A stretch of 64,000 nt of DNA from positions 19,114 to 83,113 of the forward strand of contig CAZQCI010000001.1 of NCBI GenBank assembly GCA_964592255.1, written 5' to 3'. Shown in pieces: positions 7,696-16,751 of this stretch. The notes under the pieces are model-generated. The model searched no databases, was not told the DNA's origin, and saw only the letters and a list, made by a program, of their open reading frames with translations. The translations under genes were made by a program, and so were the position numbers. Source of the DNA: CAZQCI01 sp964592255. Lineage in GTDB: Bacteria; UBA10199; SBBF01. Within the stretch, counting starts at the first letter, position 1. Every line of letters starts with the position of its first letter.

Positions 7696-9258
7696 TTAAT
7701 GTCTAAAATGGCGCATGTTGGTTAGCACCATAGCAAGACCGTGTTCATCAGCGGCAGCTACCACCTCAGCATCCTTGACGGAGCCTCCAGGCTGAACAAT
7801 GGCGGTAATTTTATTCTTTGCAGCTTCGTCCACACCATCACGAAAAGGGAAAAAAGCATCGGAAGCCAAAACAGCACCACTTAAAGGATGTTGAGCTTTT
7901 TGTCCGGCAATTTTAACGGAATCAACCCGGCTCATCTGCCCTGCCCCAGCTCCCAACAATTGACGGTTTTTTGTGTAGACAATGGCGTTGGATTTGACGT
8001 GCTTCACTAACTTCCAGGCAAAATCAAGCTCAGCATATTCTGCCTCAGTGGGTTTTCGTTTTGTGGGAACAGAACAGGCACGAATATCCACCTGACCACA
8101 GTCAGCATCTTGCACCAAAAGCCCCCCACTCACACGACGATATTGAGGAGATTGTATTTTTACTTCCGGCATGGATTTAAGCGATAGCAGACGGAGGTTT
8201 TTCTTGGATTTAAGAATAGTCAAAGCCTCTTCTTCAAAACCGGGAGCAATAATACATTCAAAAAAAGTCTCACCAATGGCTAAGGCCGTTTCTTTGTCGA
8301 GCGGACGATTCACAGCAATAATGCCACCAAAACTGGAAACAGGGTCCCCTTCTTTAGCACGTGTAAAAGCTTCTTTAAGATTACGCCCTAAAGCCGCGCC
8401 ACAAGGGTTAGTATGCTTGATGATGACACACGCCGGATCCGAAAACTCAGCCACACACTGGAGCGCGGCATCGCTGTCGAGAATATTATTGTAAGACAAT
8501 TCTTTACCGTGCAACTGAAGGGCCGATGTCAACGCTCCAGGAAGAAATGGAGGCTCGGCATAATAAGCCGCTTTTTGATGAGGGTTTTCTCCATAACGTA
8601 ATTCTTGTAATTTTTTAAAACTCAAATTCAATGTAGGCGGAAATACCGGACGGCCTTCTTTTACTGGAAGCCGTTGATACAAAGCATTAGCGATAAGAGA
8701 ATCGTATCGAGCTGTTGATTCAAATACTTTTACAGCCAGTTCAAAATTAGTTTCTACACTCACAGTTCCTTGATGATCCTGCATTTCTTTAAGAACACGG
8801 GAATAATCAGCCGGATCGATAATAACAGTCACGTCCTGATAATTTTTAGAAGCCGCCCGCAACATGGTCGGTCCTCCAATATCAACCTGTTCAATCAACT
8901 CATGAAGTGGTAAATCCTTTTTAGCGGATGCCTTTTCAAATTCATAAAGATTCACAACCACCAGATCGATAGGAAGAATTCCCAAATCGTTCATGTCTTT
9001 GACATGAGAAGCATTGGTGCGAATCCCTAAAATGCCTCCTTCAATTTTGGGATGTAATGTCTTCAGGCGGCCATCCATTACTTCTGGAGAGCCCGTATAA
9101 TCAGAAACTTCTTGGACTGAGATATTGTTCTCTCTTAAAATCTTGGCTGTACCTCCGGTAGAAAGAATGTGCACCCCCAGAGACTGAAGTCCTTTACAAA
9201 AATCCACCACTCCAGTTTTGTCGGTAACGCTTACAATAGCTCTTTGTATTTTAGGCAT
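7696..9258 (-). CDS. purH: Bifunctional AICAR transformylase / IMP cyclohydrolase
   Basis: Carries out the last two steps of purine synthesis: formylation of AICAR using 10-formyl-THF, then ring closure to IMP. At 520 residues it is normal for PurH. The N-terminal MGS-like cyclohydrolase domain (about 1-150) has LSTGGTAKILREN and GRLKTLHPKI. The transformylase domain follows, with YGENPHQKAAYY, VIIKHTNPCGAA and PGGSVKDAEVVAAADEHG. It is the last gene of the alr-mla operon, starting five bases after the mlaD stop. The linkage of purH to a lipid-transport operon looks incidental. Confidence 0.97.
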   Translation of the reverse strand: MPKIQRAIVSVTDKTGVVDFCKGLQSLGVHILSTGGTAKILRENNISVQEVSDYTGSPEVMDGRLKTLHPKIEGGILGIRTNASHVKDMNDLGILPIDLVVVNLYEFEKASAKKDLPLHELIEQVDIGGPTMLRAASKNYQDVTVIIDPADYSRVLKEMQDHQGTVSVETNFELAVKVFESTARYDSLIANALYQRLPVKEGRPVFPPTLNLSFKKLQELRYGENPHQKAAYYAEPPFLPGALTSALQLHGKELSYNNILDSDAALQCVAEFSDPACVIIKHTNPCGAALGRNLKEAFTRAKEGDPVSSFGGIIAVNRPLDKETALAIGETFFECIIAPGFEEEALTILKSKKNLRLLSLKSMPEVKIQSPQYRRVSGGLLVQDADCGQVDIRACSVPTKRKPTEAEYAELDFAWKLVKHVKSNAIVYTKNRQLLGAGAGQMSRVDSVKIAGQKAQHPLSGAVLASDAFFPFRDGVDEAAKNKITAIVQPGGSVKDAEVVAAADEHGLAMVLTNMRHFRH

Positions 9259-9263
9259 AAATT

Positions 9264-10622
9264 TTAAGGTTTAAGATTCATCACTCCCAAGATTGACTTA
9301 ATGTCATCATCGGTCATTTGAAGTCCGGCTCCCATAAACCAATCCGGATCATGTTGCTTACTGATAAAGTCATCAAGACCTGCCATCAAGTAAAAACTTT
9401 TGGTCATATTAAGCTGGGCATAAGCTTTTAGATGAGGGGCTTGGTTTTCTTCAGTTTTAAAATTAAATGCTGAAAACTTAAGGCCCACCGGACCATAATC
9501 ATAATCAATACCAAAACCGCCGGAGGATTCGATCAATCCACCACGGAAAGTAAAACCATAATATTTTTTAGCTAACTCAGCAGAAAAGCGGAATTTATCT
9601 TTACTGGTTGTTTCAATCTCTTCGCGCACATTGCTCGTAACTCCCCCGGCAGTGACCTTAGTATTTTTAATCATCGTACTAGAAGGAGGAGAAGGATCAT
9701 TAACTAATTCAAACAAAAAATATTTATCAGGACGTGGTTTAACCGCGAGCGACACATAGTGCTTAATATCACCACTAACTCCCAAGTACTCACCATGGTA
9801 GCCCACATCTAACTGCATGCGTTTGGCCCCGCCCAAAAGATCATTTAAACTATCGATGGAGCTATTTAATTTTTCAACAGTGCTATCGTCGTTCACTAAG
9901 CGACCGATGGTACCTTGCCCATTTTTAATTTTGTCTGTAATAACAGAAATATTATCTAAAGTAGCGTTCACTTGAGGCGTATTTCGGGCCACAAGAGTAT
10001 TCATATTCACGGCTACTTCTCTTAAGTTGGCAATAAGAGCATTAAGATTAGCCTCATTATTAACCGAAACATTTTTAAGTGACTCGGTAATTTGTTCTAT
10101 ATTCCTTAAGCTACGAGCAAAAGCAGAATCTTCCCCCGCCATCATTAAGCGCATAGTAGCCGTAATTTGTTTTACATCGACGGCAATTTCACTCAATTGA
10201 TTGGTGAGCGAACTGATATCCCCACCCATCGAGGAGGCAACAATTGTATTTCCTTTGGCCAATGGCTCTGCGATCGGACCCGGCTGATATAATTCGATAT
10301 AAGTATCACCCAAAAAACCAGTCGCCTTGATACGCGCTTGAACATCGGAGGAGAGTTTAACGGCCTTCTGAATACTCAATTCAAGTTTCGCTTTATTGTT
10401 ATCCACTAAACTGATGCCGGTTACGCTACCAATTTGTATACCGGCAATCTGAACAGGAGTTTTATCAGTGATCCCGCTGGCCGATTCGACCATTAAATAA
10501 ATGGGATAGGTGCTTCCTGGAAAAAGAGATGTTTTGCTAATTTTAAGTGTGGCATAAGCCAAAATAAAAAGAACAATAACGACAAAAACCCCCGTCTTCA
10601 TTTGTGCGTTCTTAAAGTTCAT
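9264..10622 (-). CDS. mlaD: MlaD-like MCE protein with long C-terminal beta-rich extension
   Basis: An MCE-domain lipid-transport protein of 452 residues, far longer than E. coli MlaD (183). An N-terminal membrane helix (about 10-27) is followed by the MCE domain (about 38-115: PVQIAGIQIGSVTGI and ATGFLGDTYIELYQPG). A long helical segment (about 135-265) comes next, then a region of alternating amphipathic strands (about 270-450) with many Gly and aromatic residues such as YYGFTFRGG and GFGIDYDYGPVGLKF. This last part looks like an outer-membrane beta-barrel. The layout resembles trans-envelope MlaD proteins described in Veillonella. It overlaps mlaF by 11 bases; no mlaA, mlaB or mlaC is nearby, which fits a bridge-type system. 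The barrel is inferred from residue pattern only. Confidence 0.88.
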   Translation of the reverse strand: MNFKNAQMKTGVFVVIVLFILAYATLKISKTSLFPGSTYPIYLMVESASGITDKTPVQIAGIQIGSVTGISLVDNNKAKLELSIQKAVKLSSDVQARIKATGFLGDTYIELYQPGPIAEPLAKGNTIVASSMGGDISSLTNQLSEIAVDVKQITATMRLMMAGEDSAFARSLRNIEQITESLKNVSVNNEANLNALIANLREVAVNMNTLVARNTPQVNATLDNISVITDKIKNGQGTIGRLVNDDSTVEKLNSSIDSLNDLLGGAKRMQLDVGYHGEYLGVSGDIKHYVSLAVKPRPDKYFLFELVNDPSPPSSTMIKNTKVTAGGVTSNVREEIETTSKDKFRFSAELAKKYYGFTFRGGLIESSGGFGIDYDYGPVGLKFSAFNFKTEENQAPHLKAYAQLNMTKSFYLMAGLDDFISKQHDPDWFMGAGLQMTDDDIKSILGVMNLKP

Positions 10623-11352
10623 ATCCAGAGGAGCGACCTTCTAAAAATTGTTTCACAAAAGGATGAGAAGACCTTTTAAAAACAGAGGGGTCTCCTTCCA
10701 ACAATATTTTTCCTTCATAAAGCATGGCCACTTTATCTGCAATCTTAAAGGTGGCCTCAATATCATGGCTAATGACGACGGATGTAATCCCCAATTGTCT
10801 TTGCGTATTTAAGATCAATTGGTCGATGGCATCGGTCATAATAGGATCAAGTCCGGTGGTGGGTTCGTCATACAATAAAATTTGAGGAAGCAGCGCAATA
10901 GCACGAGCCAACCCTACTCTTTTACGCATTCCACCGGAAAGTTGAGATGGAAATTTTGAATCGATATCTTTCAACCCCACCAAACCTAACACTTCATGCA
11001 CGCGTTTTTTTATTTGAGCATCGGTATAATCTGTATGCTCAACAAGAGGAAAGGCTACATTTTCAAAAACCGTCATCGAATCAAAAAGAGCCGCGTTTTG
11101 AAATAGCATTCCAAAATGTTTTCGAAAATCTTTAATTTGTCGGTCATCCAGACTACCAACGGACGTACCATTAACAATCACCTCTCCCTCATCGGGACGG
11201 ACAAGTCCCATTAAGTGTTTTAACAAAACACTTTTCCCTTCACCACTTCGTCCAATAATAACCGTGATTTTTCCTTTGGGAATTTCGAGATCAACACCAC
11301 GCAATACGGGTTGTGTTCCAAATTTTTTTTGAAGGTTTTTAAGTAAAATCAT
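10612..11352 (-). CDS. mlaF: Mla-type ABC transporter ATP-binding protein
   Basis: The 246-residue ATPase of the phospholipid ABC transporter, working with MlaE and MlaD in the inner membrane. Walker A is GRSGEGKS (residues 34-41); the signature is LSGGMRKRVGLARA; Walker B is ILLYDEPTTGLDP; the switch region is VVISHD. The EGKS form with a Glu before GK is typical of MlaF. The frame stays open upstream to 11493, but that part overlaps mlaE and shows no family match. The ATG at 11352 gives a normal N-terminus and the usual four-base overlap with the mlaE stop. Confidence 0.95.
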   Translation of the reverse strand: MILLKNLQKKFGTQPVLRGVDLEIPKGKITVIIGRSGEGKSVLLKHLMGLVRPDEGEVIVNGTSVGSLDDRQIKDFRKHFGMLFQNAALFDSMTVFENVAFPLVEHTDYTDAQIKKRVHEVLGLVGLKDIDSKFPSQLSGGMRKRVGLARAIALLPQILLYDEPTTGLDPIMTDAIDQLILNTQRQLGITSVVISHDIEATFKIADKVAMLYEGKILLEGDPSVFKRSSHPFVKQFLEGRSSGYEL

Positions 11353-12134
11353 TTCGTTCCAATAATTTCCAAAATCCACTGAGTCAAAAAATAATCTACT
11401 ACCAAAATAGTAACTGAAGCCATCACCACAGCACGCGTTGTAGCTTTGCCGACACCAGCAGCCCCTCCACTGGTTTTGTAACCCTGATAACAACTAATCG
11501 CTGAAAGTAAAAAGCCAAAAATGGCCGCCTTAAAAAGACCTGCATACAAATCATCTCCATCAACGTAATGCCTCATGCGCGCCATGAAAGGCCCTGCAGG
11601 AATTTCTAGTAAAACGACCCCCACTAAATAGGCTCCCAAAAAACCTACAAAATTAAAAAGAGTCGTCAATAAAGGAAGAACAAAAGTGGAGGCCAACAGG
11701 CGCGGCACCAATAGATAATGAATCGGGCTCACCGCCATACTTTCCAAAGCATCAATCTGCTCGGTCACACGCATGGTTCCAATTTCAGCGGCCATACTGG
11801 ATCCCGCTCGTGCGGTGACCATAAGAGCTGCAAACACAGGAGCAATTTCACGAGTTAAACTTAAGCCAACAGTTGCCCCTACTAATGTTTCCGCATTAAA
11901 TAGGCGAAAAGCATAACCTGTTTGCAAAGCAAAAACCGCTCCCGTAAATAAACTGACCAGCAAGATAATAGGGGTTGAATCAACTCCTATTCTATTAATC
12001 TGTTGAATCATGTGATTCCAACGAAAGGGTTTTTCAAAAAGCCAACGAAAAAATTGTCCACAAAATTGGACAAAGGCCCCTAAATCTTCAAGGAGAGTCA
12101 CAAGAAAAAGACGTAAAGATAAAAACACTGTCAT
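11349..12134 (-). CDS. mlaE: Mla-type ABC transporter permease
   Basis: A 261-residue permease (E. coli MlaE has 260) with five or six helices. Family motifs are FTGAVFALQTGY, GLSLTREIAPVFAALMVTARAGSSMAAEIG and the EQIDALESMAVSP coupling-helix region, with SGGAAGVGKATTRAVV near the end. The start is chosen at 12134 because an AAAGGAGGA ribosome site lies seven bases upstream; in-frame starts at 12188 and 12245 lack such a site, and the latter would overlap alr. It is co-transcribed with alr (66 bases upstream) and mlaF. Confidence 0.95.
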   Translation of the reverse strand: MTVFLSLRLFLVTLLEDLGAFVQFCGQFFRWLFEKPFRWNHMIQQINRIGVDSTPIILLVSLFTGAVFALQTGYAFRLFNAETLVGATVGLSLTREIAPVFAALMVTARAGSSMAAEIGTMRVTEQIDALESMAVSPIHYLLVPRLLASTFVLPLLTTLFNFVGFLGAYLVGVVLLEIPAGPFMARMRHYVDGDDLYAGLFKAAIFGFLLSAISCYQGYKTSGGAAGVGKATTRAVVMASVTILVVDYFLTQWILEIIGTK

Positions 12135-12199
12135 GATTCCTCCTTTACTTGGAGGAGTTGAAGAGGAGTGAAGCGTTGTGGAACTCATAAGAGATCTCT

Positions 12200-13324
12200 T
12201 TAAAGACCGGTATAAATTCGGGGAACCCGAGATGAAATACCGCACAAAATTTCATAAGAAATGGTATCGGCCCAATTGGCCACGTCTTCGGCCGAAATTT
12301 TTTCTTCCCCTTGCGCGCCGATGAGTACCACTTCGTCACCAGTTTTAGCTTCAGGAATCTCCGTTAAATCAACCAAAGTAAGATCCATGGAAATACGGCC
12401 AACAACCGGAGCTTTTTTACCACCGACTAACACATACCCTTTGTTGGACAGCAAACGAGGATATCCATCGGCATAACCTAAAGGCAAAACACCAATCAAA
12501 CTATCACGCTGAGTAACAAAAGTACCTCCATAACCTAAAGCCGTTTGTGGGGATACTTTTCTCACCTCTGCCAAGCTACTTTTAAGAGCCATCACAGGAC
12601 GCAGTTCTATTTTAGACCTATGTCTCGGGTGAGGATAAGCTCCATAAAGCATAATTCCCGGACGCACAAAACTTTGCCCTTCTAGCGCTCTGTCAATAAT
12701 CGCTGCCGAATTGGCAAAATGAATAGGAGCTTTAACTCCTTTTTCTTCCAAAATTTTTAAAATTCTTTCAAAAAGAACACATTGTCTATCGGTTGGGGCG
12801 GCATCTTCTTCATCCGCACGAGCAAGATGAGTCATAAGACCAGCCAAATTGATTTCGGCATACTTTTTAAGGACCGCAACCACGTCATCAATGTGTGACG
12901 GCAAAAACCCCAAGCGCCCCATTCCTGTATCAAATTTTAAATGGACGGCCTGTTCCCGTCCCACTTCACGAAGATATTCCCCTATTTTCTGTAAATCTTC
13001 TAAATTGGAAATAACAGGACGTAACCGATGCTCCACAAAAATTTTAGGAGCCCCAGAGAGCAAACCATCAAATACCAAAACTTCACCGCGGATTCCCACA
13101 TTACGCAATTCAATACCTTCTTCAAGAGTGGCCACACCAAAATGGCGTATTCCACATTCTTCCAGCGCTCGACTACACCGCAACGCTCCATGTCCGTAAG
13201 CATTGGCTTTAACCACAGCTAAGGGTTGGGTTCCTTGAGGTAGACGCGCCTTAACGGCCTTAATATTAAAACGTAAGGCATCAAGACTGACTTCAGCATA
13301 AGTGGGACGATAGTGAATAGTCAT
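12200..13324 (-). CDS. alr: Alanine racemase
   Basis: A PLP enzyme that interconverts L- and D-alanine for peptidoglycan. With the ATG at 13324 it has 374 residues. The PLP lysine is Lys39 in AVVKANAYGHG. The second catalytic residue is the Tyr of ALGYGGTFV, and VGRISMDLT is the conserved C-terminal active-site region. The N-terminal TIM barrel and C-terminal beta domain are both complete. A GTG eight codons upstream (13348) is an alternative start with a nearby AGAGGG. It is the first gene of the alr-mla-purH operon and is divergent from the hydrolase at 13357 with very little space between them. Confidence 0.96.
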   Translation of the reverse strand: MTIHYRPTYAEVSLDALRFNIKAVKARLPQGTQPLAVVKANAYGHGALRCSRALEECGIRHFGVATLEEGIELRNVGIRGEVLVFDGLLSGAPKIFVEHRLRPVISNLEDLQKIGEYLREVGREQAVHLKFDTGMGRLGFLPSHIDDVVAVLKKYAEINLAGLMTHLARADEEDAAPTDRQCVLFERILKILEEKGVKAPIHFANSAAIIDRALEGQSFVRPGIMLYGAYPHPRHRSKIELRPVMALKSSLAEVRKVSPQTALGYGGTFVTQRDSLIGVLPLGYADGYPRLLSNKGYVLVGGKKAPVVGRISMDLTLVDLTEIPEAKTGDEVVLIGAQGEEKISAEDVANWADTISYEILCGISSRVPRIYTGL

Positions 13325-13356
13325 GTTTCGCTTGCGTTTATAAGTCACTTCCCTCT

Positions 13357-14178
13357 ATGTTACAAGCCTTTAGTATGAGCGAAAATAAAGTTCATTTTGT
13401 AGGGCACTCCACCGTTTGGGTCACAATAGACGGGCTTCATTTTATTATCGATACTAATTTTTCTAATCGTGTCTGGCTTCTAAAAAGGAAGGCTCCTTTA
13501 GGAATTGATGTAGAAAAATTACCAAACGTTTCTGCCTTACTAGTCACCCATGCCCATTACGATCATTTAGATTTATTTTCCTACAAATACTTTGATCAAA
13601 AAAAAGAAGTACTCTGCCCCCCTACCCTTGGATCTTTAATTTCACGATTCATTAATAACCCGGTTACGGAATTAGCCCCATGGGAAACAAAAAACTATGG
13701 CAGCGTCACCGTTACGGCCGTTCCTACTCGCCATTACGGATTTCGTCTTTCGGGTCTGCGCTACACTCAATGTACCGGTTATATCATTCAAGGGAAAAAC
13801 TTGACCGTCTACCATCCCGGCGACACTGCCTACGGACCTCACTTTAAAGAAATTGGAGAAAAATTTAAGATTGATGTGGCCTGTCTTCCCATAGGAGCGT
13901 TTCGTCCCCGCTGGTTTATGCAAAGCCGGCATATGAGTCCAATAGATGCCCTTCAAGCTTTTGATGATTTAAAAGCAAAAACTTTAGTCCCCATTCATTG
14001 GGGCAGCTTCAGGCTGGCACAAGATTCGCTATCGGAAGCCATTGAGATACTGCAAACGGAACTTCAATCACGAAGTAACACCGCTTTCTTAAAAATATTG
14101 CAACCGGGAGAAAATATTCACTGGCCTGCGGAAATAGGAAGCACTTCATCTTTAGTTTCAACCACACAACTACCATAA
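13357..14178 (+). CDS. NAPE-PLD-like metallo-beta-lactamase-fold hydrolase
   Basis: A 273-residue di-zinc hydrolase. Metal motifs are LLVTHAHYDHLDL (HxHxDH), PTRHYGFR, YHPGDTAYG and VPIHWGSF. The stretch PIGAFRPRWFMQSRHMSP closely follows the pattern of the N-acyl-phosphatidylethanolamine phospholipase D group (also annotated as UlaG/RomA-like). There is no signal peptide. The likely substrate is a phosphodiester or lipid, but bacterial members are mostly uncharacterised. An in-frame ATG at 13375 is an alternative start; TTGCGT (13332) and TATGTT (13356) upstream could be its promoter. The 3' end overlaps the convergent gene at 14118 by 61 bases. Confidence 0.85.
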   Translation: MLQAFSMSENKVHFVGHSTVWVTIDGLHFIIDTNFSNRVWLLKRKAPLGIDVEKLPNVSALLVTHAHYDHLDLFSYKYFDQKKEVLCPPTLGSLISRFINNPVTELAPWETKNYGSVTVTAVPTRHYGFRLSGLRYTQCTGYIIQGKNLTVYHPGDTAYGPHFKEIGEKFKIDVACLPIGAFRPRWFMQSRHMSPIDALQAFDDLKAKTLVPIHWGSFRLAQDSLSEAIEILQTELQSRSNTAFLKILQPGENIHWPAEIGSTSSLVSTTQLP

Positions 14179-14570
14179 GCGATATCCGCATTAGCCGGTT
14201 TCACAGCCACCACTTTTTCTTTTGAAATAGTCACAAAGACATCCCCCACTTCACAAGAGCGGGTTACAGTTTTTCGATGAAGCATGAGCCACTGGGTAGC
14301 CGTATCACGCTCTTGATTTTCATTCACTGTCTTTTGAGTCTTTTTCTTGGTATAAAGCCAAACTTGGTCCCCGGAGCTATGCGAAAAATTTTCTGTCTGG
14401 TAAAAAGGCTGGCCACGTTGAGAAATAAGCTCCGAAACTGTCATGCCTGGCTTGATAATCTGTAGGGAGTTGTCCGGTTGCGAAGTTTCAGTCGTTGTAG
14501 CCAAAGCTAAAAAATCGACACAGAAAACAAGAAGGAAAAGAAAAAAAAGGGAGGGAAATATTCTTTTCAT
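14118..14570 (-). CDS. Hypothetical exported protein
   Basis: A 150-residue protein not recognised with certainty. A basic start and a long hydrophobic segment (MKRIFPSLFFLFLLVFCVDF, residues 1-20) form a signal peptide or anchor. The following KPGMTVSELISQRGQP resembles the start of the small BamE/SmpA-like fold, in which a Gly-Met-Thr helix turn precedes a 'GxP' segment. There are two later cysteines (TRSCEVGD and YGSCVVET). It is probably periplasmic. Its coding end runs 61 bases into the opposite-strand hydrolase gene, and both reading frames appear real. Confidence 0.6.
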   Translation of the reverse strand: MKRIFPSLFFLFLLVFCVDFLALATTTETSQPDNSLQIIKPGMTVSELISQRGQPFYQTENFSHSSGDQVWLYTKKKTQKTVNENQERDTATQWLMLHRKTVTRSCEVGDVFVTISKEKVVAVKPANADIAYGSCVVETKDEVLPISAGQ

Positions 14571-14611
14571 TCCTAAGAAATGTCACAAAGGAAAAAAAAT
14601 GTAAACGAAGT

Positions 14612-16534
14612 TTAATAGGGTAACTCCAGCATTCTATTTTCTAGCGGAGATAAACTAGTATCACGGCAATCTAAGTCTTCTGTACTGCAATAAAGGGAAT
14701 AGGAAATTCCTTCTTCTAAGGAAATAATGTGAGCCTCCTGGTCGTCGTAAAGCCAAATGGGGCGTGACAACCCTTCAAAGCTTACGTCCCTAAGAGATAT
14801 TTGGATAGAACCCAGGTTCATCGCACTTGCGTAGATCATATAATCCAAATCAGTTGATAAAAAATCAGCATCCGTCAGATGTAATTGAGTATCTATTCCA
14901 TTAGCAACTAAATGGATGTCACTGTCTTCAAAATCAACATCGTCAATCCTCGTTACTCCACCCGTTATATCAGCGGCCTGTCCCTCCATACTCCAACCGT
15001 GAATTTCAATCTCACTGTCAGAAAGAGACACGGCACCTACTTGATCCCGAGAATCGTTATTACCATAAGCTTCCAACTCTTCTATGCTACCCTGGGACGC
15101 CACCATAGTTAAAGCAGTATTAAAGTCTCCGGAATAATTATCAATCAAAGTCAAACCGGAAATATCGACCACACTGCCAGTGACGTAAAGTGCCCCGACA
15201 AAACTTGAGTTATTTCCCGAAAAAACCACATCATTCATCGTCAGATAAGAAGAGGATACCCTTAAGGCTCCAGAAGCCATACTCTTATTATCCTTCAAAA
15301 TGACGTTATCCAAAGTAACCCGACTAGACATAGCCGAAAGTGCAGACCCACTATGACCAGACCTATCAAAGCCGCCAGTCATAGTTAAATTAGAGAGATG
15401 AACTTCGCCCCCTGAGACTTCGAGAATAGAACCTACATTGCCTCCCGAAATCACTGTTTGAGAAGGATCTTCACTTAAACCAAGAATAGAAAAGGATCTT
15501 TCAGAAACCGCATAATTTACAAGCGTGTAGGTACCTGGTTCCACGGAAATTGTACCGCCATCTTGAAGCCTGTCGAAGGCATCATCTAGCGTGGTCACAT
15601 CAGCCCGAAATGAAGGCCCTACACGCACATTTTCTCTGAAAAAATTTTCATCTTCCGGATCATTCGATAGGGCTGGCAATAAAAGGTTATCGGAGTGACC
15701 AAAGCAAGAAATAACAGCCAACTGTTCATCGACAAAACCAGGATTGCAAGAATCGGGCGATATATAATCCATGATATTGGGTTCCGGATGGAACACATTA
15801 CCTTCGGCATCAACAACATCCTCATCACAAGTAATCACGCATTCATCATCAATGTCACAATAAGCCGCACCCGGATCCGCTTCGGTACCGCACAAATAAT
15901 CTCCAGTATAATAACATTCCTCATCGGTTGAACACTCGTCGTCACTACGGGAAACCAGTTCATCCGTAAAAGGCAAAGATTCTTCTTCCAATTTATCATG
16001 TCGATCGGAGGATTGCTCCCCAAAGGTATGTTCTAATCCGAACTTATGGCCTAGTTCGTGGGACCAAGCCTTTTCACCGCTGCTTGTCGAAAGGAAAATA
16101 GCCAAAGAATTACTTAAAGACTGCCCTCCCCATTTGGTTATTTCGTCATTACGATTAACATCTCTGATTTTATCGGTTAAAAAGATGTTAATGACGTCCG
16201 AATCACTATACTGCTTATCAATTTCTTTATTATTCTGTTTGTCTCCACCGATCCAGACAGTATCGGCCCACGAGTTATTTTTGATCGAATCGATGTCAGT
16301 AACAATAAATTGTATGCCTGATTTGGCAAAGTCTTCGTTAACCTTTTGAATATATGCATAAATTTCTTCAGGGTCCAACCCTCCAACCCCTTGCTCATTG
16401 ACAAGATTATGAATAGCTACACGATAGGTTGTGACTTCAGTAGGAGATTCAAAAGATTGAAGATAAGAAGGATCCCAACATTCTTGGGTATCTTGATTGG
16501 AACAACCAGCAGTTAACAACAATAAGGGCAACAT
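14612..16534 (-). CDS. Lipoprotein metalloprotease (pappalysin-like) with beta-helix region
   Basis: A 640-residue surface protein. The start MLPLLLLTAGC is a very short, uncharged lipoprotein signal with Cys11 as the lipidated residue. The zinc motif HELGHKFGLEH (His159, His163, His169) and the Met-turn PNIMDY (Met255) define a metzincin, closest in look to pappalysin (M43). Between them is an acidic Cys-rich insert (about 195-240) that may bind calcium. After about residue 310, short repeated strands (SGGEVHLSNLTMTGG, SSYLTMNDVVFSGN) read as a right-handed parallel beta-helix. It is likely exported to digest proteins or attach to a surface. No operon partner; it is divergent from the C45 hydrolase. 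Confidence 0.75.
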   Translation of the reverse strand: MLPLLLLTAGCSNQDTQECWDPSYLQSFESPTEVTTYRVAIHNLVNEQGVGGLDPEEIYAYIQKVNEDFAKSGIQFIVTDIDSIKNNSWADTVWIGGDKQNNKEIDKQYSDSDVINIFLTDKIRDVNRNDEITKWGGQSLSNSLAIFLSTSSGEKAWSHELGHKFGLEHTFGEQSSDRHDKLEEESLPFTDELVSRSDDECSTDEECYYTGDYLCGTEADPGAAYCDIDDECVITCDEDVVDAEGNVFHPEPNIMDYISPDSCNPGFVDEQLAVISCFGHSDNLLLPALSNDPEDENFFRENVRVGPSFRADVTTLDDAFDRLQDGGTISVEPGTYTLVNYAVSERSFSILGLSEDPSQTVISGGNVGSILEVSGGEVHLSNLTMTGGFDRSGHSGSALSAMSSRVTLDNVILKDNKSMASGALRVSSSYLTMNDVVFSGNNSSFVGALYVTGSVVDISGLTLIDNYSGDFNTALTMVASQGSIEELEAYGNNDSRDQVGAVSLSDSEIEIHGWSMEGQAADITGGVTRIDDVDFEDSDIHLVANGIDTQLHLTDADFLSTDLDYMIYASAMNLGSIQISLRDVSFEGLSRPIWLYDDQEAHIISLEEGISYSLYCSTEDLDCRDTSLSPLENRMLELPY

Positions 16535-16652
16535 ATCGGTAAAAAATCAATACTTTCCGATAATTAGACCGATTATGAGTAAGATTTGGGCCTAATCTCA
16601 TCCTTATTATCGTCAAAATTATGAATTAAGTGCTTGTATAGACAAAAAAATG

Positions 16653-16666
16653 TTCACAGTTGTGAA
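16653..16666. promoter_or_regulatory. Inverted repeat in divergent promoter region (possible operator)
   Basis: TTCACA-GT-TGTGAA is a perfect 6+6 inverted repeat with a two-base centre. It lies in the 217-base gap between the divergent metalloprotease and C45 hydrolase genes, a typical place for a regulator site. No matching regulator gene is adjacent, so its function is a guess. Confidence 0.25.
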
Positions 16667-16751
16667 TGGCTTTATGAAAAGAAAAAACTCTGAATAGCAG
16701 AAGCAAATAGGACCTTGTAATGATAAGAAATGTCTTATAAAGAATTAGTTG

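Noticed and set aside
11353..11493. N-terminal extension of the MlaF frame
   Set aside because: It lies wholly within mlaE, has a Cys-rich composition unlike the family, and the ATG at 11352 gives a standard MlaF start with a four-base overlap.
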